DNA from: Corynebacterium terpenotabidum Y-11
GTDB lineage: Bacteria; Actinomycetota; Actinomycetes; Mycobacteriales; Mycobacteriaceae
Assembly (NCBI RefSeq): GCF_000418365.1
Contig: NC_021663.1
Span: 1,984,001 to 2,048,000 of the forward strand
Length of the DNA: 64,000 nucleotides
Direction of reading: 5' to 3'
In this document: positions 8,523-17,974 of the stretch, in pieces
Layout of the letters: every line of letters starts with the position of its first letter
Position numbering within the stretch: position 1 is the stretch's first letter
The notes under the pieces: generated by a model
Database searches by the model: none
Seen by the model: the letters and a program-made list of their open reading frames with translations, nothing else
What the model was told of the DNA's origin: nothing
Translations under genes and position numbers: made by a program

Positions 8523-11500
8523 CGTCGTGCCTTCCGTCCGGTCCGGCCAGCCATCCGGCCAGTTCCTGTGCAGACGGCAGTGTACCCGGTTCCCAGGTCT
8601 CATTCGAGAGGACGTAATGGAACGCCGCAGAGATGTTCGCCGGGTCCACGGTCGTGCCGTAGCGGACGCTCAGCAACTTCGCCCAGGCGAGCCGGTACAC
8701 CGCCAGCTGGAGGGCCGCGTCCGCCAGATCCCGACCAGCCGGTTTCCGACCGGTCTTCCAGTCCACCACCGTCCAGCCGGTCAGCGGGTCGTCCCCGTCG
8801 TGGAAGACCGCGTCGATCCGGCCGTCGAAGAGGTGCCCGGCCAGCGTCACGGAATAGGATCCTTCCACCGTCACCGGGGTACGCTGCGCCCACACACTGG
8901 CGAGGAACTTCTCCTTGAGGGTGGCGAGCACCGGGTCGGCGAGGGTGGCGTCCGCCGCCCCGGGCAGTTCGTCCTCGTCGAACAGACCGGGGTCGCCGTA
9001 GAACGACTCCACCCAGTTGTGGAAGGCGGTGCCCCGTTTCGTGTACGGGCGGGGTTCCAGCGGCACCGGACGCCGTCGTCGGCGGGCGAACTCCTCCGGG
9101 CCGCGGGCCAGCGCCACGGCTTCGGTCGCGGTGAGTCGGGCACCGAGCGGCACAACGACCTGCGGCACTGTCGCCGCCCGGTACTCGTCGACCAGCAGGG
9201 CGGTTTCCCGGGCCCACTCGTCGGCGAGCGTCCCGGCGTCCGGCCGCGGGGTGCCGGTGGCGGACGTGGAGTCTGCGTCGGCCGACGCCATCGCAGCACG
9301 GACCAGGGCCGCCCCGTCCGCCACTCCGGGCAGCCGGGTGGTGAGCGGGGGCCGCGGCCAGGTCGCCGCCGGACGCTCCGGGATCTCCCGGACGTACTCC
9401 GCGACGAGGTCGTTGCGTGCCGCCGGGTTGTCCGGGACCATGACCGCGTCCTCCCGATAGGAGGGGTCGCCCTTTGCCAACCGGGCCAGCTCGGTCTTCG
9501 CGTAAATCATGCCCAACTCCGACCAACCCACGAGGCAGTCCGGGGCGCGGGTTGCCAGCCGGTCGCGGACGAGGGTGAGCGCGACGGACGGATCGACCGG
9601 CTTCTTCGCACTCCCGTTGAATGCCGCCCCGGAGATCAGCAACACCTGTTCCGCCCGGGTCACCGCGACATAGAACAGTCGGTCGTCTTCCTTCGCAGCA
9701 TGCACGCCCAGGGACTCCCGGAACCGGTTGTCCGCCTCGACTACACCCTTGCGGTCGATGACATCCGACAGGTCGAGCACCGGCATCCCGGTGACGTCGG
9801 TCGGGTCGGTGGTGGCGTCCCCCCGCAGGCCAGAGGGCAGAATCCTTGCGGTTGTGGTCCACGAGGTGACGGTGGGGCGCTTCACCGCGTCGGCGTAGGT
9901 CGCCCGGGTGGCGTGCGGGACCGCGACGATCTCCCATTCCAGGCCCTTGGCCCGGTGCACGGTGAGCAGCTGGACGCAGTCGGTACGGACTTCGGTCTCC
10001 CCGGCGTCCAGCCCCTTTTCCCGGACCTCCGCGGAGCGCAGGTAGTCCACCAGGGCCGCCGGGGATGCCGCGCTGAGCTCGGAGAAGGACCGGACGACTT
10101 CGGCGAAGGCGTCGAGATGGCTGGCGCCGAGGGAGCGGGAACGGTCCCGGTGGTAGCGGGTGAGCACCTCGGTGCGCACTCCGGTCATCTGCTCAATGTC
10201 GGCGACCAGGTCGGTCAGCGGCTTGCCCAGCGAGTGCAGGCGCAGGAAGCGCAGCTCCCGGCCCAGGTCGCCCAACCGTCGGATTCCTTCGGCGGACATG
10301 CCGAACTCCTCCATGCCACGCAGGTCGGCGAGTGCCTCGGCCAGGCCGACGGGGACACGCGCCCGGTCCCGGTCCAGTTCAGCCAGGCGGAGCCGGACCG
10401 TGGACATGGCGGAACTGTCCTCGGGCTGTGGGGTGACCAGGGCGGTGAGTCCGTCCACGGCGCTCTCCCCGGTGGGATCGGCGGGATCGGCGGGAGCGCC
10501 GTCCACCGCCACAGCACTCGACTGTTCCCGACGGGACAGCTGGTCGACCCGGCGCGCCAGCGCCTGCAGGTCGGACGCCCCGATGTTCCACCGCACCCCG
10601 GTGAGCAGGCGGAGCAGGGCGATGTCGTCGGAAGGGTCAACGAGCACGCGGAGGGTGGCGTAGACGTCGGCAACCTCCGGGACCTCCAGCAGGCCCGGCC
10701 CGGCGGTCATGTCCACCGGAACGCCGCGTTCCACGAGCAGATCGTGGACCGGCACGGCTTCGGCGTTCTTGCGCAGCAGGACCGCGGCGGAGAACGGGCG
10801 GGAGGTGTCGCGGGTCCGGTATCGCTCGGCGAGGTCGTCGGCGAGCCAGCGGAGCTCCTCCTCGCGGGTGTCGAACCAGCCGGCCTTCACCTCGCCGGTG
10901 CCGGCCCCCGGGCGGGAGACCAACGGGGAGACCTGCGTCGCCGCCCCTGCTTCTGCTAGGGACCAGTGGGAGACGGTGTTCGCCAGGTCCAGCACCCGGG
11001 CCGGGTTCCGCCACGAGGTCGTCAATTCCAGCCGCGGTGCCGGGGTCCCCTCCGTGACCGGGAAGTCGGTCTGGAAGTGGGTGAGGTTCGCGGCCGTCGC
11101 CCCGCGGAAGCCGTAGATGGACTGCATCGGGTCGCCGACGGCGGTGACAGTGAGGTCCGGGTCTGCCCCGCCGCCGAACAGACCGCGCAACAGGACGCGC
11201 TGGGCATGGCCGGTGTCCTGGTACTCGTCGAGCATGACCACCCGGAACCGACGTCGTTGCGCCGCCCCGATCTCCGGGTGCGCGGCGACGAGCTGGGCTG
11301 CGATGGACATCTGCGCGCCGAAGGTCATGAGGTTCCGGTCGGCCAGCCGCGCCCGGTAGGCGGCGACGACGTCGAGGAGTTCGCGGCGGTAGTCCAGGGC
11401 GTCCCCGATCTTCTGCAGGGCACCGTCGACAGTCTTGAGGACCTTGCCGTCGCGGTCGGGCAAACCGTCGATCTCGGTGGCGGTGATCCGGCATTCCTCG

Positions 11501-12084
11501 TCAACCTCGGCGCCACTGACCAGGTGATTGTCCATGTCGTCGGAGAGTGCCAGCATGTCGTCGATGATCGTCGGCACCGACCGGTGGGTGGTGAACCCGC
11601 TCTTCCAGTCCAGGACGACGTCCCGGGCGATCATCCACCGTTCGGTGTCGGTGATCAGACGACCGGCAGGTTCGGTGGGAAGCAGGAGCCCGTACTCACG
11701 GACGATGCTCCCGGCGAAGGAGTCATAGGTGGCGACGGTCGGGGTGATCGCGGTGAAGGCGGCGCGGCGCGGGTCGTCGGCGGGCAGGGCGTCCACCAGT
11801 CCGGAGGACGCCAAGGCCTGCAGCCGGGCCCGGATCCGCACCCCGAGTTCGCGGGCGGCCTTGCGGGTGAAGGTGAGGCCGAGGACCTGTTCGGGCAGGA
11901 CCAGTCCGTTGGCGACGAGCCAGACGACTCGGGCAGCCATCGTCTCGGTCTTGCCGGCCCCTGCTCCGGCGACGACGAGCATGGGCCCGGCCGGAGCACC
12001 GATGACGGCGGCCTGTTGGGTGGTCGGCGGATGGTCCTGGTGCAGCCACTGCTGCGACAGTTCCACCGGATCGATGAGTGCCAT
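8515..12084 (-). CDS. adnB: AdnB, lead motor-nuclease subunit of the AdnAB recombination complex
   Basis: 1189 residues. N-terminal UvrD-like motor with intact Walker A (AGAGAGKT, Lys45), motif Ia LGLTFTRKAA, motif II MLDEYQD, motif III VGDPMQSIYGFRGA and motif VI VTRAEQVLL. The C-terminal RecB-family nuclease shows DGRIDAVFHDG and VVDWKTGR. AdnAB resects DNA double-strand breaks in actinobacteria in place of RecBCD/AddAB. Its ATG directly abuts the adnA stop codon (zero spacing), so the two subunits are translationally coupled. All ATPase and nuclease residues are present, consistent with the mycobacterial model in which AdnB is the active motor. Slightly longer than the mycobacterial subunit. 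Confidence 0.93.
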   Translation of the reverse strand: MALIDPVELSQQWLHQDHPPTTQQAAVIGAPAGPMLVVAGAGAGKTETMAARVVWLVANGLVLPEQVLGLTFTRKAARELGVRIRARLQALASSGLVDALPADDPRRAAFTAITPTVATYDSFAGSIVREYGLLLPTEPAGRLITDTERWMIARDVVLDWKSGFTTHRSVPTIIDDMLALSDDMDNHLVSGAEVDEECRITATEIDGLPDRDGKVLKTVDGALQKIGDALDYRRELLDVVAAYRARLADRNLMTFGAQMSIAAQLVAAHPEIGAAQRRRFRVVMLDEYQDTGHAQRVLLRGLFGGGADPDLTVTAVGDPMQSIYGFRGATAANLTHFQTDFPVTEGTPAPRLELTTSWRNPARVLDLANTVSHWSLAEAGAATQVSPLVSRPGAGTGEVKAGWFDTREEELRWLADDLAERYRTRDTSRPFSAAVLLRKNAEAVPVHDLLVERGVPVDMTAGPGLLEVPEVADVYATLRVLVDPSDDIALLRLLTGVRWNIGASDLQALARRVDQLSRREQSSAVAVDGAPADPADPTGESAVDGLTALVTPQPEDSSAMSTVRLRLAELDRDRARVPVGLAEALADLRGMEEFGMSAEGIRRLGDLGRELRFLRLHSLGKPLTDLVADIEQMTGVRTEVLTRYHRDRSRSLGASHLDAFAEVVRSFSELSAASPAALVDYLRSAEVREKGLDAGETEVRTDCVQLLTVHRAKGLEWEIVAVPHATRATYADAVKRPTVTSWTTTARILPSGLRGDATTDPTDVTGMPVLDLSDVIDRKGVVEADNRFRESLGVHAAKEDDRLFYVAVTRAEQVLLISGAAFNGSAKKPVDPSVALTLVRDRLATRAPDCLVGWSELGMIYAKTELARLAKGDPSYREDAVMVPDNPAARNDLVAEYVREIPERPAATWPRPPLTTRLPGVADGAALVRAAMASADADSTSATGTPRPDAGTLADEWARETALLVDEYRAATVPQVVVPLGARLTATEAVALARGPEEFARRRRRPVPLEPRPYTKRGTAFHNWVESFYGDPGLFDEDELPGAADATLADPVLATLKEKFLASVWAQRTPVTVEGSYSVTLAGHLFDGRIDAVFHDGDDPLTGWTVVDWKTGRKPAGRDLADAALQLAVYRLAWAKLLSVRYGTTVDPANISAAFHYVLSNETWEPGTLPSAQELAGWLAGPDGRHDDA

Positions 12085-15000
12085 CTAGACCACCTGCTCC
12101 CCGGCGCGGCAGGCAGGGCACAGGCAGGCGTATTCGGTGTCCCCGCAGTCGTCGGTGGCGGTGAAGCCGGGCCCGGCGATCCGGGCGGCGGTCTCCAGTG
12201 CGACGGTCCGGAACTCCGCCAGCTGTTCGTCGGTCAGCCGCCCCTGCTGGAGGACCTTCACCGCTTTCGTCTCCACCCGTGGGTAGACGAGCATCGCCCC
12301 GTCGGCGTGACGTCCCTCCTCCAGGGAAATGAGCAGCTGATAGGACGCCAGCTGGGGGCTGTCCGCCGCCTGCTGTGCGGTCTTCGCGGTCTTCCCGGTC
12401 TTGAAGTCGATGACGGTGGTGGCGCCGTCGGCGGCGGTCTCCAGCCGGTCGGTCCGGCCGGCGAGGATCACGGGCAGGGCCGGTCGGTCGTCGGTGGCTG
12501 CGGTGTGTCCGATCATGTGCTCCAGTTTCTTCTCGACCTCGGTCACCCGGCCGGTCCCCGCCCGGTCCGCCAACCACCCGTTGAGCCGGTCGACGGCCTC
12601 GAGGCAGCTCTTGGTGAGGGGTTCGATGGTCCATTCGGGGCCGTCGATGAGGTACGGGATGACCGCGGTGACGGTCTCCCGCGCCTCGTCGACGGTGAGG
12701 CCGTCGGCGAGACCTTCGGCCAGGGCGTGGATGAGGGTGCCGACCTTCATCGGTTCGGTGGTTTCCGACCGCCCCAGACCACTGAGGAAAACCTGCAGGT
12801 CACAGCTGTCGGTGGTGGTTCCTGCGGTCCCCGGGGCGGCGCCGAGGCTTTCCAGGGTGGTCGGGCTGATCCGCAGCGTCGGTTCCTCGTCCCCGCGTCG
12901 GTGGGCGACTGCGGGGTCGGTGGAGGACGCCCCGGCGGTCCCCCACCAGTCGGCCGGGTCAGCGCCGTGCACCCCGGCGGCGGCGAGCGCGGCGAGGTTC
13001 GTGGCTGCGGCGGACCGTTCGTGGCCGGGCCGGGCCGGGTCACAGACCGCGTCTCGCAGTTCGGCAACCAGTGGCTCCATCGCCAGGACGCGGGGCAGGG
13101 TGTCCGTCACGGTCTCCACCGGGTGCGGTTCCGGTTCGGCGTTCCGGTCGGCCCCGTCGGCGGAGAGGGGGTCCCGGATCTCGGCGAGGAAACGGGAGGG
13201 CACGGACGCTCCGTCCCCGGTGGATTCGACGGCGGTGACCAGGGTGCGTCGCGTTGCCCGGGATATCGCGAGGAGGAACAGCCGACGTTCCTCAGCCAGG
13301 GCGGCGGCCGAGCGGGAGATCACCGTGTCCGGTGTAATTCCCCGGTCGACCAGGTCGACGAGTTCCTGCTGGCCGAACAGGCCGCCGACGGTGGGCCCGG
13401 CCGGCCAGCGGTCCTCCTGCACCCCGGTGACGATGACAACCTCCCATTCACGTCCGGCGGCAGCGTGAGCGGGCAGGATCTCGACCGCGTCCGGACGCAC
13501 TCCGCGACGGTCGCGCGGTCCGGTCGGCAGTTCCTGGGCCCGCACCCCGTCGAGGAAGGTGGTCAGGGAGATCGCCGGAGTGCGTTCCACCATGTCGCCG
13601 GCGAGATCGAAGAGGCTCATCACCGCGTCGAGGTCACGGTCGGCCTGGGAGCCGAGCGTCCCACCGCGCAGGGCCCGGGTCTGCAGCCGGGTGGACAGCC
13701 CGGTGGCCTGCCACACCTCCCACAGCACCGTCTCGACCGAGGCACCGGCGTCCATCGCGGCGCGACCGGCGGCGAGAACCGCGGAGACCTGGTCCAGCAG
13801 GTCGAGTTCGCGGGGGCCGAGGCGGTCACGCCAGGCGTCCCGCTGCATCTCATCCGCTCCACCGGTGATGAGCAGTCCGAGTGCGTCGAGAGCACGCAGC
13901 CCGGTTCCGACGAGCGTCGGGGCGATTCCGCGTTCCATCCGACGCAGCATCACCGGGTCCGCCCCGCCGACCGGGCTTTCGACGAGCTGGCGCAGCTCCG
14001 TGGCGTCCAGTGGCCGAACCAGTGTCTCCACCGCCGACAACAGGGCAGCGACCAGTGGTTGTTCGGCCAGGACCACACTCGTCGGGTCGACGGTCACCGG
14101 CACGCCATGGCTCAGGAGAGTCCGTCGCAGCGCGGGAATCTCGCCGGCGGTGCGCACCACCACGGCGATCAGCTCCCAGGGCACCCGGTCGACGACGTGG
14201 GCCCGCCGCACCGCATCGGCGACGGTGAGCCGTTCCGCGGTCACCGACGGCGCGCGGCGGACCATCACATCCGGCAGATCCGGCAGATCCGGCGTCCCGG
14301 CTGCCCGTAACGGAACCCTGGTCGGGGCGGCCGGCAACCGGCGCAACAGCCGGTTGACCGCGGTCACCGTCGCCGTGCCCGAACGGTGGGAACGCGACAA
14401 CACGACCCGCCGGTCCGGATCGGCGGCGATCCTGGTGAGGTACTCCTCGTCCGCCCCACGGAAGTGGAAGACGCACTGGTCGGCATCTCCGGCGACGAGG
14501 GTTCGTGCCCCAGGTACGGTGAGCAAATCCAGCAGCCGGGCGGACGCCGGGTCAAGATGGTGGGCGTCGTCGACGAGCAGCAGCCGCAGGGTCCGGCGCC
14601 GTCGCTCCAGCACCGCCGCACCCTCCGGCGAGTTCTCCAACTCATCGAGGACACGGTGCAGCAGGTCAGAGGCGTTGAGCGCGTGAGAGCCGGAGAGCCG
14701 TTCAATCTGCTGGCTCTCCCGCAGGAAATCCCCGGCGGCACACCACATGTCGATGCCGTGGCGGTGCCCCAGCTCGGTGAGCTGGTCCGGCCCCACCCCA
14801 CGTTCCCCCGCGCGCAGCAGCAGATCACGCAGCTGCCGGGCGAATCCGACCAGCGACAGGGCCGGCCGGATACGCTCCGGCCAGGTGCCGGTGCCGTCGG
14901 CGGCGTGACCGCGCAACAGGGTCCGGATCATCTGGTCATGGTCGGCACCCGTCATGAGCCGGGGCAGGGGGTCGCCCCGATGCTGGGCAACCGCCCTCAA

Positions 15001-15501
15001 CAGAGCGAAGGCCCAGGAGTGGATCGAGCGGACGGGGGTGCCGGTCGCAGCGTAGGACGGGTCCTCCCGCAGTCGGTCGGTGAGCCGGTTGCGCAGCGCC
15101 GTCGCCGCCTCCTTCGACGGGGTGACGACCATGACACCGTCGGGGTCGCCCCCATCACACAGGTAGGTCACCAACGTGTCCAGCAGCAGTGAGGTCCGGC
15201 CCGTGCCCGGCCCACCGAGAACCGCATAGGGGGCAGCCCGGTCGAGCCGGTCATCGCCGGAGACCAGGGCGGCTGCCAGACCGTCCCAGGTGTGAGGACC
15301 GGACGCCTCTGCGTCCCCCTCCCCCGGCCCGCGGGTATCGAGCCGGACTTCGACACCGTCGGCTGATCCGATCCGGCGGCGGAGCCGGGCATCGGCCTGG
15401 GCCGTATTCCGGTCGGCCGGTTCAGTCCCGTCCGTCGGCCCCTTCCCCACCGCTGTGCCCGTCCTGCCCGTCCTGCCCGTCAAGTCCGTCAAGTCCGTCA
15501 T
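12085..15501 (-). CDS. adnA: AdnA, partner motor-nuclease subunit of AdnAB
   Basis: 1138 residues. UvrD-like N-terminal domain with a degenerate ATP site: the Walker A stretch reads GGPGTGRT with Arg102 (CGG) where Lys is expected, and motif II reads VDDAHHLD rather than DExQ. Motif III GDADQCVFHFRG is recognisable. The C-terminal RecB nuclease keeps its active site (AGRTDRLE and VIDFKTGKT), and a Cys-rich end (CGDTEYACLCPACRAG) is present. This suggests a subunit that contributes cutting and DNA binding rather than ATP-driven movement. The ATG at 15501, preceded by AGGA, lies inside the end of the upstream gene, giving an 80-nt overlap in a repetitive segment. Confidence 0.9.
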   Translation of the reverse strand: MTDLTDLTGRTGRTGTAVGKGPTDGTEPADRNTAQADARLRRRIGSADGVEVRLDTRGPGEGDAEASGPHTWDGLAAALVSGDDRLDRAAPYAVLGGPGTGRTSLLLDTLVTYLCDGGDPDGVMVVTPSKEAATALRNRLTDRLREDPSYAATGTPVRSIHSWAFALLRAVAQHRGDPLPRLMTGADHDQMIRTLLRGHAADGTGTWPERIRPALSLVGFARQLRDLLLRAGERGVGPDQLTELGHRHGIDMWCAAGDFLRESQQIERLSGSHALNASDLLHRVLDELENSPEGAAVLERRRRTLRLLLVDDAHHLDPASARLLDLLTVPGARTLVAGDADQCVFHFRGADEEYLTRIAADPDRRVVLSRSHRSGTATVTAVNRLLRRLPAAPTRVPLRAAGTPDLPDLPDVMVRRAPSVTAERLTVADAVRRAHVVDRVPWELIAVVVRTAGEIPALRRTLLSHGVPVTVDPTSVVLAEQPLVAALLSAVETLVRPLDATELRQLVESPVGGADPVMLRRMERGIAPTLVGTGLRALDALGLLITGGADEMQRDAWRDRLGPRELDLLDQVSAVLAAGRAAMDAGASVETVLWEVWQATGLSTRLQTRALRGGTLGSQADRDLDAVMSLFDLAGDMVERTPAISLTTFLDGVRAQELPTGPRDRRGVRPDAVEILPAHAAAGREWEVVIVTGVQEDRWPAGPTVGGLFGQQELVDLVDRGITPDTVISRSAAALAEERRLFLLAISRATRRTLVTAVESTGDGASVPSRFLAEIRDPLSADGADRNAEPEPHPVETVTDTLPRVLAMEPLVAELRDAVCDPARPGHERSAAATNLAALAAAGVHGADPADWWGTAGASSTDPAVAHRRGDEEPTLRISPTTLESLGAAPGTAGTTTDSCDLQVFLSGLGRSETTEPMKVGTLIHALAEGLADGLTVDEARETVTAVIPYLIDGPEWTIEPLTKSCLEAVDRLNGWLADRAGTGRVTEVEKKLEHMIGHTAATDDRPALPVILAGRTDRLETAADGATTVIDFKTGKTAKTAQQAADSPQLASYQLLISLEEGRHADGAMLVYPRVETKAVKVLQQGRLTDEQLAEFRTVALETAARIAGPGFTATDDCGDTEYACLCPACRAGEQVV

Positions 15502-16510
15502 GTTCGCGTCCTGTCTCCTGCCCGGTCCCGTCTCCGCCGGTGCTGCCGCCGACGTCCTCTCCGATCCTGTCATCCGCACCGGACCGGTCCGACCGACCAC
15601 TGACCCGCACCTTGACAATATCGCTCACCCGTTCGAGGCCAGGCCATGCCTCCGGCCGACTGTCCGGCAGCACCGCATGGACGAACAGCCGGTAAATCAC
15701 CGCCCTGAGCAGCAGCTGGGTGAAATCCGGCAGGTGCGACCACCGGTCAAACAGCTCATCCTCCGCACCGGACCACGCCACCGCGTCCACCACCGTCAAC
15801 GCCACCGACCATCCGGTAGGACGCCACGCCGGGACCAGGTCCACCACCGCCGGGTCAGCGGACCCGTCAAAGACGGTGCACCCCAACATGTCCCCGTGGA
15901 CCAGCTGGTCCGGGGCGGCGACCGGGGCACGCAGCGGAATCAGGGCCGCGGCCTTCGCCATCGCTGCAGCCACATCCTCACGCGGGACGGCGGACGCATC
16001 CATCACCGCGCCGAGCTGCTCGGTCGGGTCATCCGCCCAGGCGGCGTTCTCCGCGGCGGCGAACAGGTCGGCGTCCCCCAGGACCCCGGCGCGGGGCGCA
16101 ACGCCGGACGGGGCCGTCGACAGGAACGCCGGACGCGGCTCCCCCACCAGCGCGGCATTGAGACGCAACGCTGCCGCCGCCACTTCATCGAACCGCGGGG
16201 CACGGTGCCCGGAGACGAAGGACCGCGCGGTCCACCCGCCCATCGCGTAGCGTCCGTCGGTGGACCGCAGCTGCCGCGGAACCACCACCCCGTCCGGGCG
16301 GATCCGGTCCATGACCTGGGCCGTCCACGTCGCCCTCGCCGGATCGTTGACCGGGGTGAGGACCGCATGGTCGCACCGCCAACTGTCACCCCAGGCGTCC
16401 TCCGGACGAGTCGGGGTGGAGTACCCGACCTGGAAGGCGCCGCGGATGCTCTCGGTCGGCGGCACGGCAGTACCTCGTCCGGTCCCGCTGTCGGGTGTCA
16501 TCTCAGCCAT
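15422..16510 (-). CDS. TIGR02569 family protein (Rv3205c-type, phosphotransferase-like)
   Basis: 362 residues. The core resembles the aminoglycoside-phosphotransferase fold: LVHGDMLGCTVFDG corresponds to the catalytic HGD loop and VVDLVPAWRPTGW to the metal-binding region, but several usual kinase residues are not obvious. The TIGR02569 family is actinobacterial and uncharacterised. The last about 40 residues are low complexity (DGLDGLDGQDGQDGHSGG) and are read from the same DNA that encodes the AdnA N-terminus in another frame. The start at ATG 16510 is 7 nt after TAGAGT, so a leaderless transcript is likely. It probably heads the adnA-adnB operon. Confidence 0.8.
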   Translation of the reverse strand: MAEMTPDSGTGRGTAVPPTESIRGAFQVGYSTPTRPEDAWGDSWRCDHAVLTPVNDPARATWTAQVMDRIRPDGVVVPRQLRSTDGRYAMGGWTARSFVSGHRAPRFDEVAAAALRLNAALVGEPRPAFLSTAPSGVAPRAGVLGDADLFAAAENAAWADDPTEQLGAVMDASAVPREDVAAAMAKAAALIPLRAPVAAPDQLVHGDMLGCTVFDGSADPAVVDLVPAWRPTGWSVALTVVDAVAWSGAEDELFDRWSHLPDFTQLLLRAVIYRLFVHAVLPDSRPEAWPGLERVSDIVKVRVSGRSDRSGADDRIGEDVGGSTGGDGTGQETGREHDGLDGLDGQDGQDGHSGGEGADGRD

Positions 16511-16517
16511 GGACACC

Positions 16518-16523
16518 ACTCTA
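16518..16523 (-). promoter_or_regulatory. -10 box TAGAGT, leaderless-type promoter of the TIGR02569-adnAB run
   Basis: TAGAGT on the minus strand ends 7 nt before ATG 16510, with no ribosome binding site between. Confidence 0.5.
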
Positions 16524-16538
16524 ACGGGGGTCGAGCGG

Positions 16539-17570
16539 CTAGCGCCCGGTGCCACCCTGCGGATGCGGCCAGGGGTTCGCCCGGCAGGTCGCCGCGAGAG
16601 TGTCGGCATCATCGGCGGCGTACTCCGCGCCTGCGTCCAGGTCGACGAGGTCACGGTTGGTCAGGCTGAGCGTCTGCTGCATCATGATCGGCGCCAGTCC
16701 CCCGTCGCTCGGGCACGGCTGGTGGGAGGCGTACCCGATACCGTGCCCGATCTCGTGGTTGAGGACGTACTGGCGGTAGGACCCGATATCACCGGCGAAG
16801 GTCAGGGCCCCTCGGACCCACCGGGCCGCATTGATCAGGACCCACCCGTCACCGGCTGAACCGGAGGTATCGCCGCTGGAGAGGAAACAACTGGTCTCCG
16901 TCTCGATCTCCCCGCCGCACAGCTGCCGGGTCGTCACCGGACTGGTGAGCCGGACGCGCAGGTCCGGGGTCACATCGTCACTGACGCTGACGTGGCGGAA
17001 CGCGATCCCGCCGTCATCCACACCGCTGATCCAGGACCGCGGATCGGCGAGGGTGGCGTCCACCATTGCGGCGAAGGCGTCCCCACCTCCGAAGGAGGAG
17101 GTGTCCAGTCCCTGCTCCACTTCAACGACATAGGAGACGGTGCGGGTTCCCGCCACGTCCGGGTCGCCGGCAACAGCACCGGTACTGCCGACGCCCTGCC
17201 AGGTTCCCTTCCCCTGCTCGGTGACCGTCGCTCCCGCCGGCAAATCGCCGACCGACGACGTGGTCGGCTCCCCCGGCAACGGTCCTTCGGACGACGCGGT
17301 CGTCGCCGAGCCGTTGTCCGCCGCCGGGGCGGCATCGTCGGACCCGGCGTCCGCACCGGTCAGCGCGCGCACCAGAACCATCAGGGTGATCGCCACGATG
17401 ACGAGGACACCGACCGCCGCCCAGCGCCGACGCCGGTAGATCACCGGCAGCGGAGGCCGTCCGGGAGCCACCGGACCACGGTCCCGGAGGTCGGTGTAGT
17501 CGTCGAAGGGGTCGGTGGACCGGCCCGTCACAGCGTGCCGGGGCCGGTCTCCCTGATATCTGTGCGTCAC
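16539..17570 (-). CDS. DUF3152 membrane-anchored zincin-like protein
   Basis: About 343 residues from GTG 17570. A basic cytoplasmic segment (YRRRRW) is followed by one membrane helix (AAVGVLVIVAITLMVLV) and a Ser/Thr/Ala-rich linker. An extracytoplasmic domain then carries the zinc motif HEIGHGIGYASH and two conserved Cys (LCGGEIETETSC). Related to Rv3207c; a secreted or surface metallopeptidase is likely but unproven. The start is uncertain: GTG 17588, or ATG 17663 inside the DUF3107 gene, are also in frame, and none has a convincing ribosome binding site. It lies downstream of DUF3107 on the same strand. Confidence 0.78.
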   Translation of the reverse strand: MTHRYQGDRPRHAVTGRSTDPFDDYTDLRDRGPVAPGRPPLPVIYRRRRWAAVGVLVIVAITLMVLVRALTGADAGSDDAAPAADNGSATTASSEGPLPGEPTTSSVGDLPAGATVTEQGKGTWQGVGSTGAVAGDPDVAGTRTVSYVVEVEQGLDTSSFGGGDAFAAMVDATLADPRSWISGVDDGGIAFRHVSVSDDVTPDLRVRLTSPVTTRQLCGGEIETETSCFLSSGDTSGSAGDGWVLINAARWVRGALTFAGDIGSYRQYVLNHEIGHGIGYASHQPCPSDGGLAPIMMQQTLSLTNRDLVDLDAGAEYAADDADTLAATCRANPWPHPQGGTGR

Positions 17571-17628
17571 GGTCTGGAAGAGTGCCACACCCGGTGCCCG
17601 GGGTGGGGAGCAGGGGTCACGGGCGCGA

Positions 17629-17850
17629 TCAGATGAAGCCGACGGCGCGGGCCGATGCGGCACCGACCTCGATGAAGGCGACCTGCTCGCGGACGAGAAT
17701 GGTCACGCCGCCCTTGCTGTCCTCGAGAGTGAGGGTGCCGGTGGCGGCGGCGAGGAACTCGGTGATCCTGCCGATGAGTGCGTCCCGGTCCTCCTTGGAG
17801 GAGATGACGATGTCCCGCGGGGACGCGACGAATCCGACCTTGATATCCAT
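17629..17850 (-). CDS. DUF3107 small conserved protein (TB9.4-type)
   Basis: 73 residues: starts MDIKVGFVASPRDI and ends with GAASARAVGFI, typical of DUF3107 (M. tuberculosis TB9.4, Rv3208A), a short soluble actinobacterial protein of unknown role. No membrane segment or metal motif. It is divergent from the RhlE-type helicase, as in mycobacteria. The start codon is the only ATG that gives the family length. Confidence 0.82.
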   Translation of the reverse strand: MDIKVGFVASPRDIVISSKEDRDALIGRITEFLAAATGTLTLEDSKGGVTILVREQVAFIEVGAASARAVGFI

Positions 17851-17974
17851 GTGGTTGACCCACACACCTTTCGTCCGTGGACTGCTGTGGTTGGCACGGT
17901 GCCCGGTCGGGCCGCCGTGCGCTGTAACGTGGACCATCATAGCGACAACCGCCGACACCGATGAGGATGGTGCA

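Noticed and set aside
10966-14310. Very long open frame opposite adnA/adnB (over 1100 codons)
   Set aside because: High GC makes antisense frames stay open. It has no start signal or known motif, and the minus strand carries the real genes with full helicase and nuclease motifs.
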